Below are positions 11,597 to 22,322 of a DNA stretch of 64,000 nt, one piece after another. The notes beneath the pieces were generated by a model. It was not told where the DNA came from. It made no database searches and saw only the letters and a program-made list of their open reading frames with translations. Position 1 is the first letter of the stretch, and each line of letters begins with the position of its first letter. The position numbers were made by a program, and so were the translations under genes. The stretch covers positions 82,965,697 to 83,029,696 of the forward strand of contig OX638371.1 in the NCBI GenBank assembly GCA_951812925.1, given 5' to 3'. The DNA comes from Calliopum simillimum (lineage: Eukaryota > Arthropoda > Insecta > Diptera > Lauxaniidae).

Positions 11597-14076
11597 ATAT
11601 CTCTGCACTTATAAGAGGCATCGAGAGAACCCTAATCACAGCCGAAACAAAATTAGCTCTCTCTTCTGACCATTCTCCAATCTTATTTTGCCTTTTAGAA
11701 AAACCATTGTATATAGAGACCTTTAAGAAGCTAACCTCATATAAGACCAACTGGCTTAGGTACAGGAAATATATAAGTTCTCACATACACACGAGCTATT
11801 CGATAGAATGTGAGGAACATATAGATGATGCTGTTGCCATTTTTAATTCAATCCTCTGCTCAGCAGCGGAACACTCAACGCCTTATGAGGTTGTGAAAAA
11901 TACAAAAACCAGTTTTTCCACCAACAGTGAAATTGAGTTTCTCGTAGCTGAGAAGCGAAAGTTTATGCGCGAATGGCAGCTACATAGATCTCCCGCTTCT
12001 AAAGCAAACTTAAAAATTTCTACTTCTAAACTGAGGTCTGCGCTAAAAAATAAAGAAGATATAGAGCAGCAAAAATTTGTTTCGAAACTGGATCCTAATA
12101 AGAACGGCAAACAGTCCTTGTGGAAAGCTAGCAAAAGTATTAAAACTCCGATGGAGAGTGAGCTGCCGATAAGAGCCAACCTTGGGAACTGAGCTCGAAG
12201 TGATGAAGGAAAAGCTGATGCTTTTGCAAATCACTTAAGCACAGTTTTTCAACCCAATCCTCCTATTCAAGGCTTTCTTCCTCCTAATTTGCCATTAAAC
12301 AGCGATGTTATGCAATTGAACTTTCATATTAGCAGCGTAAAGGGTGTAGTTGAAGAGATGTGTCCCATAAAAGCTCCTGGGTGCGATTATATAACTCCCA
12401 AAATGATAAAAGAACTGCCAAATTCAGCTTTTGTCTTTTTAACCAGACTTTTTAATGCTATAATTCAGTATGGGTATTACCCATCAGAGTGGAAAATCTC
12501 ATTAATAACCATGATTCCAAAACCTGGAAAAGATCGTACATTGCCTTCTTCATATAGACCCATCAGCCTTTTACCATGCATATCCAAACTGTTTCGGTTT
12601 CCGAAAACACCACGGAACAATTGAACAGGTTAATAGAATCACAAATGAAATAAAGAAGGCTTTCGAACAAAGTGAATACTGTACAGCAGTTTTTCTCGAC
12701 GTAGCTCAAGCGTTTGATAAAGTATGGCATGAAGGCCTTATCAATAAAATTAAACACGTACTGCCTTTTAGCGTCCACAAAACATTTATTTCGTATCTGG
12801 AAAGCAGGCATTTTAGAATTAGACATAACAGTTTTATTTCATCACCTTTAAAAATTAATGCAGGTGTCCCTCAAGGAAGCGTGCTGGGTCCTTTTCTGTA
12901 CTTACTGTATACCTCTGATTTACCTATTATCGCTGGCACAACCATATCTACTTTCGCAGATGATACTGCAGTTTTAAGTTGTAGTCGTTGTCCCCTAGAA
13001 GCGGCACGAAAACTTCAACTTCATTTAAACTCTATCGAAAAGTGGTTGCTGCTATGGCGCATAAAAGTAAATGAACAAAAATGCAAGCAGGTTACTTTTA
13101 CCCTTAGGCGAGGTAATTGCCCTGCTATCACATTAAATAACACTTCAATCCCTCAATCTGAAAACGTCACATACCTAGGTATTCATTTAGACAGACGGCT
13201 TACGTGGCGAAAGCATATTGAAGCCGAAAAAACGCATGTTAAACTAAAAGCTTCCAGTCTACATTGGCTCATAAATAGACAGTCCCGTCTGAAACTTGAA
13301 TATAAAATCCTTTTATATAAGTCCATCATTAAGCCAATTTGGTTATATGGTATACAGTTATGGGGTAACGCCAGCTCCTCGAACATTGAACTAATACAAC
13401 GGACTCAGTCAAAAATTCTAAGAATCATGACTGGTGCTCCATGGTATATACGGAACCAAAACATACATCGGGACCTTTGCATCCCCTTGGTCAAAGACGA
13501 AATCAACAAATACAAGCAAAGTTACGTTGCAAGATTGCTGTATCATCTTAATCCATTGGCACGGAGGTTAAAAAATTTAGAAAATTTCTCCAGACTAAAA
13601 AGAAAGGATCGTCCTGCTATGAATATCGTTAGCAATTAGCTATGTTAAGCTGACTGAATTCTAAATTTTGTATGCAGCCGGTATCTGGCGCGTACTTTTC
13701 TCTATGCAGCCGGTATCTGGCGCATACTCTTTCTTATATTTCTTGTTCCTGCTACACATGCAGCCGGAACTACTGGCGCAAATTTGTATGGAGATCTTTT
13801 CATTCAAACATCCTGCTAGGCGGGCAGCATGTTTGTGAGAAGACTGAACGTACAACAACTGCGTTTTTCTGCGCGTTTACCCAACTCCTAGGAAGAACAA
13901 GTCCCTATTAACTCTGGAGACACATTGAACACTAAATTATATATAAGATTAATTATGTATAATAATGTTATTTAGGATTAAGATTTTTTAAACTTATTGT
14001 TAGTCTCCTAAGATGAGAAGATTCAATAAATGAATTCAAGTATTAAAAAAAAAAAAAAAATATCTCTGCACTTATA
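11597..14076 (+). mobile_element. Jockey-like non-LTR retrotransposon, 5' truncated
   Basis: Flanked by the 17-bp direct repeat ATATCTCTGCACTTATA (11597-11613 and 14060-14076). It ends in a poly(A) tract preceded by an AATAAA signal (ATTCAATAAATG). Inserted into the Helitron, so it is younger than the Helitron insertion. Confidence 0.88.
11614..13639 (+). pseudogene. Reverse transcriptase ORF2 fragment (Jockey clade)
   Basis: Starts inside the endonuclease domain (LSSDHSPI). The linker follows, then reverse transcriptase blocks: APGCDYITPKM, SSYRPISLLPC, AVFLDVAQAFDKVWH (catalytic Asp), GVPQGSVLGPFLYLLY and FADDTAVLS (catalytic DD), then YLGIHLDRRLTW and the thumb region. A stop at about 12190 and a deletion with frameshift near 12590, between the SYRPISLLPCISKL and FGFRKHHGTIEQ blocks, make it non-functional. 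The 3' UTR follows from 13640. The enzyme would have carried out target-primed reverse transcription. Confidence 0.88.
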
Positions 14077-14603
14077 CAAGCTATGATTATGAAAGTTGGT
14101 GAAGTTATGCATAATGTATCTACCATTCACAATGCAAAACTGGGGGGATATAAGGTGTGGGAAAATTGCATCCTCTTTACAAAAAATATACAAAATGTTA
14201 TATTTCTTCACATATGACAAATATCGTTATAAAACTTGGTACACACATGGTTTTATATTCCATCTACCATTCACCTTGAACAATTTGGGGGGGGGGGGGG
14301 TGAAAAATATATAAAATAATATTGTATTTCTGCACATATGGGAGCTATGATTATAAAAGTTGATACATGGATCTTAAAATCCTTGGCGATTGGAAGAGAG
14401 GGACGATGGAGTTGGATGGGACTTCATACATAAAGGGCATCGGTAACGGGCGAACGAAGTGGCAACCAGGCCAGCTAGTACATATATAAAAAGTTGCTTT
14501 CTGCAAAATCTTTCAGATCATTTTATACTTTATATTCAAGTAGTTTTTTCAAGTGTTTGCAAAGTCTTAAATAATTATTTTTTTTTATTTTAATATTACT
14601 TAC

Positions 14604-14651
14604 ATCGCAAGGTGAATTATCGTCCAGTTGAGATCCAGCAGTTGGTATATC
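14604..14651 (-). CDS. Micro-exon w29 (48 nt), D type, cassette 3
   Basis: Peptide DIPTAGSQLDDNSPCD, acceptor TTTTTCAAAAG, donor GTAAGT. Pairs with w34. Confidence 0.82.
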
Positions 14652-15653
14652 CTTTTGAAAAAGACAATATAAAGCAAATTAATACACATTAAATTTTAAC
14701 TATTCTGCAAAATTTCAAAACTTAAGATAACATGAGGCAAAACAACCTGATTTTTTTTTTATAGAATTTCACAAGAATTGGTCAAGGCAGAACGGATATA
14801 ATTTTTTCTCTTTTACTTTTCACTTTTATTTTTCTATAGCTAGTACCAAAGTTATGGTAGACATTTTTTCCTTTCCACACTTTTTTCGTAAGTTCCTTTG
14901 CTTTTGACTAAAAAATCGTTTTTCCGACCTCGTTATTGGAAAACGTAAAAAAATCGATTTTTGGAACTGGATATTGTCTATACCCAAAAAAAAAAAAATT
15001 TTGAACGCCAAAGTTTTTTGTAAGAACATAATCTTTATTTCTAAAGCACTCCATTTTCTAATGAAAAAAAAGTTATGAGCAAAAAAACGTTTTTTTAGTC
15101 AAAATAGGCCTTCAGTAGAACCAAAGTGCTCTTGGTTTTACTCACAATGAAAAAAAAAAAAAAAAATGAATTAAGCCGATATCATTTTTAAGAGTCCCTC
15201 TGACTTTTGAGTTTGTTTCGGGATGAATCTAAATTTCGACCCGGTCTACTGAACATACTTAAAACATCACCAAATACAAAATTCTTCATATCTATGAAAC
15301 TGGTTGACAGAGCTGGATGAGATTAGGTACATATATTTGAACAGTGCCTCGGTAATAGGCGAACAAAGTTTGTTCCGGGGCAACACATTGGCATACCTAA
15401 GGGGTGCGAAGTGGGATATAGTCCCGAGCGGTAAAATTAAGTAGTTCGAGAATCAATATCGTACTAGAATATTTAGATCACTAGATTGCGGAAATTTTTT
15501 TAGAAATTGCTCAGGACAGCAAATATCGTCGCTTCGCTCTAGTTTTTTTTAGAAAAATGCTGGAAATTTCAAATACGAATATTTCATTTTATTGGCTTTT
15601 TGAGGTTTTTGCTATTTCATTAACAATTTTTTTTTTCTTTTAGTTTTACTTAC

Positions 15654-15812
15654 ACATTGCGCATATGAGCCACCTGCAGATTGATCGAACGCTGCAGATT
15701 GATCGAACGCTGCAGATTGATCGAACGCTGCAGATTGATCGAACGCTGCAGATTGATCGAACGCTGCAGATTGATCGAACGCTGCAGATTGATCGCACGC
15801 CATATCGAATTC
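15654..15812 (-). CDS. Exon w28 (159 nt), E type with expanded hexapeptide, cassette 3
   Basis: The longest exon: 53 codons in phase 0, acceptor TTCTTCAACAG, donor GTAAGT. It begins EFDMACDQSA and ends GGSYAQC. Between these lie seven units of a six-residue repeat, one CDQSAA followed by six FDQSAA-type units. They are encoded by a nearly perfect 18-bp tandem repeat (plus strand unit GCTGCAGATTGATCGAAC) at about 15672-15798. The near identity of the repeats points to recent expansion; an 18-bp unit never disturbs the frame. Confidence 0.82.
15672..15798. repeat. 18-bp tandem repeat inside exon w28
   Basis: Seven units, nearly identical, coding (minus strand) for A-F-D-Q-S-A. The sister exon at 5593-5667 has three more divergent units and the one at 37128-37178 has one. 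Confidence 0.9.
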
Positions 15813-15929
15813 CTGTTGAAGAAAATATAGAGCCATTTAATACAATTTTATAAATGCAATATTTCAAAACTTACTAAAATAGCAAATTATTAAAATTGTA
15901 TAAAAAACAAAGACTTTAAAGAATACGAA

Positions 15930-16844
15930 CTAGTAATGGTGTAAAATTTGGCCTGGCCAAACATTTAATACCCTACACTGCAGTATTTTTAAAATTTTGC
16001 TCATATGGGAGGTGCTACGCTCTCTTGTCCGAGTTCACCCAGTTTTTGTCCAGAGTTTGGATTTATAGTTATTAGTGTCTGAGTGAAAAACGTTTTCAGT
16101 ATAGCGTTTTGAAGCTTTTGCTTATATAGGGAGTGCCACGCCCTATTGTCCGAGTTCGTCTAGTTTTAGCTTAAGGCGTGCATTTATAGTTTTTAGTATT
16201 TGAGTAAAGTTTGGTTGGACTATCTCAAAAAACTCTTTCACTATAGCATTTTGAAACTTTTGCTTATATGGGAGGTGCCACGCCCCCTTGTCAGATTTTA
16301 CCCAATTTTTGTTGAGAGCTTTCATTTATGATCCTTAGTATCTGAGTCGAATTTGGTTTGAATATCTCAAAAAATGCTTTCAGTATAGCGTTTTGAAGCA
16401 TTTGCTTATATGGGAAGTGCCACGCCCCCTTGTCAGATTTTACCCAATTTTTGTTGAGAGCTTTTATTTATGATCCTTAGTATCTGAGTCGAATTTGGTT
16501 TGAATATCTCAAAAAATGCTTCAGTATAGCGTTTTGAAGCTTTTGCTTATATGGGAGGTGCCACGCCCTTTTGTCCGAGTTCGCTCAGTTTTTTCTCAGA
16601 GCTTGCGCTTACAATTTCTAGTATTTATGTGTATTTTGGTTGCATTGTCGTGAAAAATACTCCTAAAATTGCATTTTGAATATATTTTTTGTATGGGCGG
16701 TAGGCGTGTCCGTTAACCGATTTTGCTCATTTTCAATCCCCCGAGCTATCTTTGATGACGGAGGCAGTGTACCAAATTTCATTGAATTATCTTGCTTAGT
16801 TTTCCTAAAAAGTGTATTTCCACACACATCACCCAGCCAGCCAC

Positions 16845-16880
<36 letters not shown>

Positions 16881-17018
16881 ACAGACGGACATGGCTATAT
16901 CGACTCAGGAGGTGACGCTGATCAAGAATATATGTACTTTTCTATACCTGCCACGCCTCCTTCTCTGCGTTACAAACGGAAGGACAAAGTGAATATACCC
17001 TGGGTGTAGGGTATAAAA
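15930..17018 (+). repeat. Interspersed repeat R, full-length copy
   Basis: Begins near CTAGTAATGGTGTAA and ends CCCTGGGTGTAGGGTATAAA. Cassette 4 at about 5778 (GAATACGAAAAACAAAACAC) lacks it, giving an empty site. It contains four to five tandem units of about 142 bp (15995-16570), then a (CCAG)n run at 16838-16880 and the conserved 3' part. No coding capacity seen; the class is unclear. Confidence 0.8.
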
Positions 17019-17149
17019 ACAAAACACTATAAATTCAAAATTAAAAAAATCACTGCCTTTTATTTTATTTGTACCAGTGCAAGCAAAAGCAAGGAGTGAT
17101 GCAGATCTGCACAACTACTGATACAGTTGAATGCTTATCAGTGAGTGAA

Positions 17150-17417
17150 CATGTGTACGGAATGCTTTTAAGCACAAAAGCTCAAGTGCCGTTGGGCACA
17201 TGCTTTGGACATCACTTCTCTAAATGAAATATTGAAAATACTAGTTCCTAGGTGTATCGTGTGTGGACAATTGACACCGGTAATAACAAGCCAATGTAAA
17301 ATTCACCAGTTCAAACTACATAGTTATGTACCTAAAGTAGATTGTAGGGAGAGTAGTACTATACCCCTTTGGATCAGTGAATTCACTAGGACGGAACTAT
17401 TCGAAGGCGGTACAGGG
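17150..17417 (+). repeat. Conserved cassette segment, copy 2, with 71-codon frame
   Basis: Homologue of 6610-6870. The frame at 17205-17420 stays open (LNEILKILVPRC, then CKIHQFKLH). Whether it is a coding relic or just intron is unclear; no family recognised. Confidence 0.4.
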
Positions 17418-17520
17418 TAGTAAGATGGGACAATTTATGTGGAAAGAAATTTTCCTGTTCTGGCTCAGTGAAAATCGTAAAATTTGGATAGTTTAGAGAA
17501 ACTTTGCCAAAGAAAGTATA

Positions 17521-18198
17521 TATCGATACCTTAGAGCGATATAGTCCTATCTCCACTTTTTGCGATTTTGACATTTTTGCAGTGTAGAAAACTGTGTGAT
17601 GTAAAAATACCATTAAAATACCAAAATATTCGATAATTAAGAAAAATCCTATCTCCAAGCTGTAATTTTTTCAAGACCGCTACTGTCCTATCTCTACTAA
17701 ATATTCAAATAAGTCACATTTTTAAAAAAAATTCTTCGTTTTTTCGCGTTTTCTTCGCGTTTCATGACTTTTTGCGACATTTTAGTGAACAACTTTGGTT
17801 ACACCCAAGGCTCCACTCTTGTTTGTTGGAACCAAAAATTAAAAAAAAAAAAAATAGTTTCTTCGTGTTTTCTACGCGCTTGATGACTTTTTACGACATT
17901 TTAGTGGAAAAAATTCTAAAAATGTACTAAATGTGTCGTTTATTTTAAGAATAGTGCAATTTTTTATAAGGGCAAAAGTAATGACATACCATAAATTGGC
18001 TTGGATTTCGTTAGAAATTATTAAAATTGGTTGAAAACATTAAATTATGTTAACGTATACTATAGGTAAAAATATTGCGTATATTGTTATATCAAAATAG
18101 CAGCCAATCCTAAAAAACCACTGTTTGAAATCTTCTATTTGCATTTCCCAACAATTGGAAAAATGGAGATAGGACTATAGCGCTCTAAGGTATCGATA
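17521..18198. mobile_element. Foldback element
   Basis: Inverted arms: TATCGATACCTTAGAGCGAT at 17521 is matched by ATCGCTCTAAGGTATCGATA-type sequence, read in reverse, at 18165-18198. ATAGTCCTATCTCCA lies in both. Interior AT-rich, no transposase. Confidence 0.6.
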
Positions 18199-18261
18199 TT
18201 TTCATTGCAGTTTACCCACCTAATAATACAAAGTAGATTTGCCCTCATAATATTTTTTCAT

Positions 18262-18480
18262 AAGACTAGGAAAATAAGGAATTTTCTGCTAAGTAGCTCC
18301 AAGTGAATTATTTATACATGAAAAATAATGTGTGAAAATTCGGTTGCGAAATTGCGTTCGCATAAAAAGTTATTCAAGGTCAAAGGTTGCAAAAATCACT
18401 TTTTTGCAAATATCTCACTAACGGTAACTTTTGCAGAAAAGTGTTGGCCCACAATTGCTTACCCTGTGCAATGCTTTTTT
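18262..18480. repeat. Partial copy of the 39-kb foldback family
   Basis: AGGAAAATAAG, GCATAAAAAGTTATT, and CAAATATCTC(A/G)CTAA match the arms of the element at 39009-39898. Confidence 0.55.
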
Positions 18481-19354
18481 GCAAAAAAACCGAATCGATT
18501 TTTATAATTTGTTTTTCAAATATTCTCAAAGGAACTCATTTTTTTGATTTTTAAATGATAAATTTTTTTTAGTGTGAAGTTGTTGGAAGAAAATGCAATG
18601 CCTTCATTAAAATTATCGTTTGAATTTGCGTTATTACTGTTAATGCTGCCTTTCTTTAGTGTTGGCAACTCAATATTTTTCAATATTTCGAATACTTTTG
18701 GACATTTCTCCGGTATATTGAATGTTTTTTGATACATCCACATAGATGCATCTGGACTTTAGCCGATTCCTTCAATGTTATCCAATACTTTTATTCTTTT
18801 ACCGATGTTTAGAATGTTTTTCGACATTTTTGGATTTTTACCGATATGTTAGATGTTTTTCGATACACTTGGACTTTTACCGATGTTTCAGATGTTTTTC
18901 AATATTTTTCGATACTTTTGGACTTTTACCGAATCCTTCAATGCATTTCAAAATTTTTCGATACGTTTGGACTTTTTTCGATATTTTGAATGTTTTTCGA
19001 TACTTTTAGACTTTTACTTATATTTTAGATGCTTTTCGAAACATTTGGACTTTAACTAATTTCTTCGATGTATTTCAAGACTTTTTTACCTTTAACGATA
19101 TGTTGGATATTTTTCGATATTGGATGTTTTTCGATATTGGATGTTAACCGATATCTTCGATGTATTTCAATACTTTTCAATACTTTCTGACTTTAACTCA
19201 TGCATATTTTAGATGTTTTTCGATACATGCAGACTTTAAACTTTTTCCGATATTTTTCGCCTTTTACCGATTTTTACAATGTATTTCAATATTTTTAGAT
19301 ACTTTCAGACTTTAACCGATTTCTCCGATGTATTTCGAACTGTAACCGATATTA

Positions 19355-20652
19355 TACAGGGTGGCTGATTCAAAGTGTTACCAATTCAAAAGACTATATT
19401 TTTAGTTTCCATGCATGGATTTTATTGATCAAACGCTATAATTGTTGGGAAATGTTTAAATTTTAAGAATCTACTTGAGATTTTTGATATGGCCACCTTT
19501 GGCCTTAACTATGGCCCGTAGACGGTCGAAGAACGAGTCGCATGCTGCACGAATTTGATTTTGTGGAAGTTTGCGCCATTCTCGTTCAAGGGCCACTTTT
19601 AGCGCATCAACGCTCTGGTATTTTTTAGTCAAGACCTTCTTGTCCAACATACCCAAGATTGAGAAATCCAGCGGATTCGCATCAGGCGAATTTGAGAGCC
19701 ATTGTTGAGCAGAAATGAAGCTAGGAACGTTTTTTTCTTACCATTCTTGATTCACACGAGCTTTGTGTGACGGTGCCGAGTCTTGTTGGAATGTCCATGG
19801 CTTGCGACCGAAATGCTTGCATGCCCACGGTAGTAAAGCACCCTCCAACACTGATTCACGATACACCTGGGCGTTTACTTTGACGCCAGCGGCCAAAAAA
19901 ACGAGTGTGTGAGCGCCCATCAGCAGTCACTGCAGCCCAAACCATCACATGCGGTGGTGCCTGCGTCCTGGTGGCCAAACGAACATTCAAATTTTCGTAG
20001 GACCTCTCTGTCAAGTAAACCCGATCATTTTGTTTGTTTACATATTGCTGGATACAGTAATTTTTCTCATCAGAGAAGACAATTTGTGACAGATTTCCGG
20101 CGGCGTGCAAGCGCAACAACTCCTTGGCTCTATCGAGCCTAACTTTTTTTTGAGCAGGAGTGAGATCATGCGCCTTTTGGAACTTGAGGGCCTTTAGTCC
20201 GAGCTTGTTTGACAATATGTGTTGCATTCGTTCACGCGATATTTTCAGCTCGGCAGCCATTTGTCTGCCACTGCGTCTCGGATTTCGCTCAATTCTGGCC
20301 TTCACCTTTCGAACTATTTCTGGTGATGTTGCAGTTATTTTCCGACCACCACCATGTCGTTTTGTAACGTGTTATGGTCCGATACATAAACATTTTATTC
20401 ACTTTTAAATGTTTCAGCTCACAAACAATTGCTGGTTGCGATTTTCCAGCCAAATAAAGAGCAATCACACTATTACGTTTGAATTCCATTTCGAAAATTT
20501 TTTACTTTCAATAAATTGACGCGCAAATGCTTTTGGTTACTTGTTGATGATAGAATGAACTAACATTATGCCAATTTTTTAACAGCTGTCATGTTCCATC
20601 TGTCAGATAAGTCTATCTGAAGTTGGTAACAGTTCGAATCAGCCACCCAGTA
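19355..20652 (-). mobile_element. DD37D (maT-type) mariner/Tc1 transposon
   Basis: Terminal inverted repeats CAGGGTGGCTGATTC (19357) and CTGGGTGGCTGATTC (opposite strand, 20650) are flanked by TA on both sides. Length 1,294 bp. Encodes a broken transposase on the minus strand. Confidence 0.88.
19471..20489 (-). pseudogene. Transposase, DD37D type, broken
   Basis: Reads from MEFKRNSVIALYLAG (helix-turn-helix region) through FSDEKNYCIQ (first Asp), WTFQQDSAPSH (second Asp) and SPDANPLDFS (third Asp) to KAKGGHIKNL. Counting from the second to the third Asp across an in-frame stop gives 37 intervening residues, which defines the group. Breaks: a frame change near 20295, another at a T-run near 19890, and a TAA after VNQEW at about 19739. 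It cannot make a complete enzyme. Confidence 0.87.
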
Positions 20653-21044
20653 GATGTTTTTCGATATTTTTCAACCTGTACCGATTTTTTCGGTGCATGT
20701 ATTTATATATTTTTTTAATACTCTTGTAATTTTACCGATATTTTTCGACTCTTTTGGACTTTCACCGATGTATTTCAATATTTTTCGATACAATTTTTTT
20801 TTGATATTTTCGAAGCGATATTTGTATGGAAACAAATTAAATAAATTTATTGGAGCATCTGTTTGTGGCACATTATCTTAAAGAAAAAGTTTTCCTATTA
20901 GCTTTTTTTAGAGATTTTTTGCTTGAAAAACGCAATGTTATGTAATGTAATAATTTTAAATTACGAAGATCAGACGTAAGCAAAATATTCAGATCTCCAA
21001 CTTTGTGAGTACTTTATTCAATAATTTAACCATTGAAAACTTAC

Positions 21045-21092
21045 ATCTTCACTATCCCATTGTATTCCTAGTTGTTTCGCATATTCCATTAG
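21045..21092 (-). CDS. Micro-exon w27 (48 nt), A type, cassette 2
   Basis: Peptide LMEYAKQLGIQWDSED, acceptor TATTTCTAG, donor GTAAGT. Confidence 0.82.
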
Positions 21093-21750
21093 CTAGAAAT
21101 ATATACAGAGAGTATTCTGGTTATTGAATAGTTTTCATAAGTGCAACGTCGTAATAATATAATGTACATAACAGACCCAATACTTACGTTTAAACACACT
21201 AAGTATATTCCAAATTAAAGGTAATTAAGTTAGCTTTAAATGATGTTCACAATACCCTTTGGTTGGTTTGTTAGCTTCGGCGAAATAAATTATTTTTCGA
21301 AAAAAAATAATGTTTTTTTTAGAAATAAATTTTTTTTCCGAAACTAACAAACCAACAAAAATCGATGTGAATATTATTTAAAGGTAATTAATTTAATTTG
21401 GAATATAGTATGCTTCAGCATAGGTATTGGTTCTAGAGATAAATATTTGTAATTAAGTAGAACTATCTTTTTTTGGTCCAAAAACCGAAAATCTCCGATA
21501 TCTCGAAAACGACTATAACTACGGTTAAGAAGTAAAACTCACTTAATGCTTATCAACTTCTATGAACTTAGTGAGTTTTTACTTCTTAACCTTCGACACA
21601 ATCTAAGAATTTTAAATTACATGGATCAGACGTTAGCAGAATATTCAGATCTCCAACTTTGTGAGTACTTTTCTTTAATACTTCAACCAGATGTTACAAA
21701 ATTCTATATACTTAGTAACTAAATATAGTGATATTGCATTGAAAACTTAC

Positions 21751-21798
21751 ATCTTCATAATTTGATATCTCATCTATACGTTGCTGAACTTCATTTGG
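21751..21798 (-). CDS. Micro-exon w26 (48 nt), B type, cassette 2
   Basis: Peptide PNEVQQRIDEISNYED, acceptor ATATTTATAG, donor GTAAGT. Confidence 0.82.
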
Positions 21799-22322
21799 CT
21801 ATAAATATATAAACAGATTTTGATTATTTTTATTGCAGAAAAGTTAAGTATTCTGGTAAAAATTGTACATAACAAGTGTTTCCAAAAAAAGTTTATTGAT
21901 TTTAACGATTTTTTGGGTTTCGGGATAAAATTTCGACTTTTAAATTTTCAGCTAAGTACTAGTAGTGAAATTGTATAGCAAATATTTCCGTAGAACATAC
22001 TATCTCAATATTCCCATGTTTTAGGTGTCATTTTTGTAAATTTTTAAGAAAAGGTTAAAAATGACCCACCCCTCTTTAATGTAGAGGGTTAAAATTTACC
22101 ATAAAAATATTTCTCTTAATATCCTGCATAAATTTGCTAAACACATGGTACACCTCAGGTGAAAGGGTCATATAGTTAAATTCTTCGATTGAACGCAGGA
22201 ATACGTTATTTTTGTTTTTTTTTTTTCATGTACAGTGGAATAAAAAATTTCAAAAATTGATTAAAAAGTCTGTCGTGCTGGAGAAAAACGACGAGACACG
22301 GGTATTTTTTTTTTTTAACGTA

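Larger units (their letters stand above)
11409..14478 (+). mobile_element. Non-autonomous Helitron (interrupted)
   Basis: Starts TCTATCTATATATATAAAAA and ends GGCCAGCTAG, inserted between A and T without target duplication, as Helitrons do. The sister intron in cassette 4 (near 4317) reads straight through as GCATACATACATA, giving the empty site. Internal direct repeats of about 120 bp (TATATCTCTGCACTTATA, CTATGATTA, TCTACCATTCAC) are visible at 14060-14360. Split by a retrotransposon at 11614-14059. Confidence 0.8.
7130..15860 (-). repeat. Cassette 3 of the micro-exon gene
   Basis: Exons w28 to w32 in the order E-D-C-B-A. Enlarged relative to cassette 4 by a copy of the R repeat (8245-8848), a TIR element (10713-11304) and a Helitron with a nested retrotransposon (11409-14478). 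Confidence 0.8.
18740..20815. repeat. Degenerate 35-40 bp minisatellite, split by a transposon
   Basis: Repeating theme of GGACTTTTACCGATAT followed by GATGTTTTTCGATA. It runs from 18740 to 19350 and resumes at 20651 immediately after the maT-type transposon, so the transposon landed inside it. The Phe-rich open frames here are products of the repeat, not genes. Confidence 0.75.

Noticed and set aside
15612..15867. Long open frames on both strands across the DQSA repeat as stand-alone genes
   Set aside because: The frames come from the stop-free 18-bp repeat. The splice borders show that only 15654-15812 on the minus strand is exon.
18746..19059. Phe-rich open frames of 68 to 87 codons
   Set aside because: They follow the minisatellite period and have no coding bias or start context.
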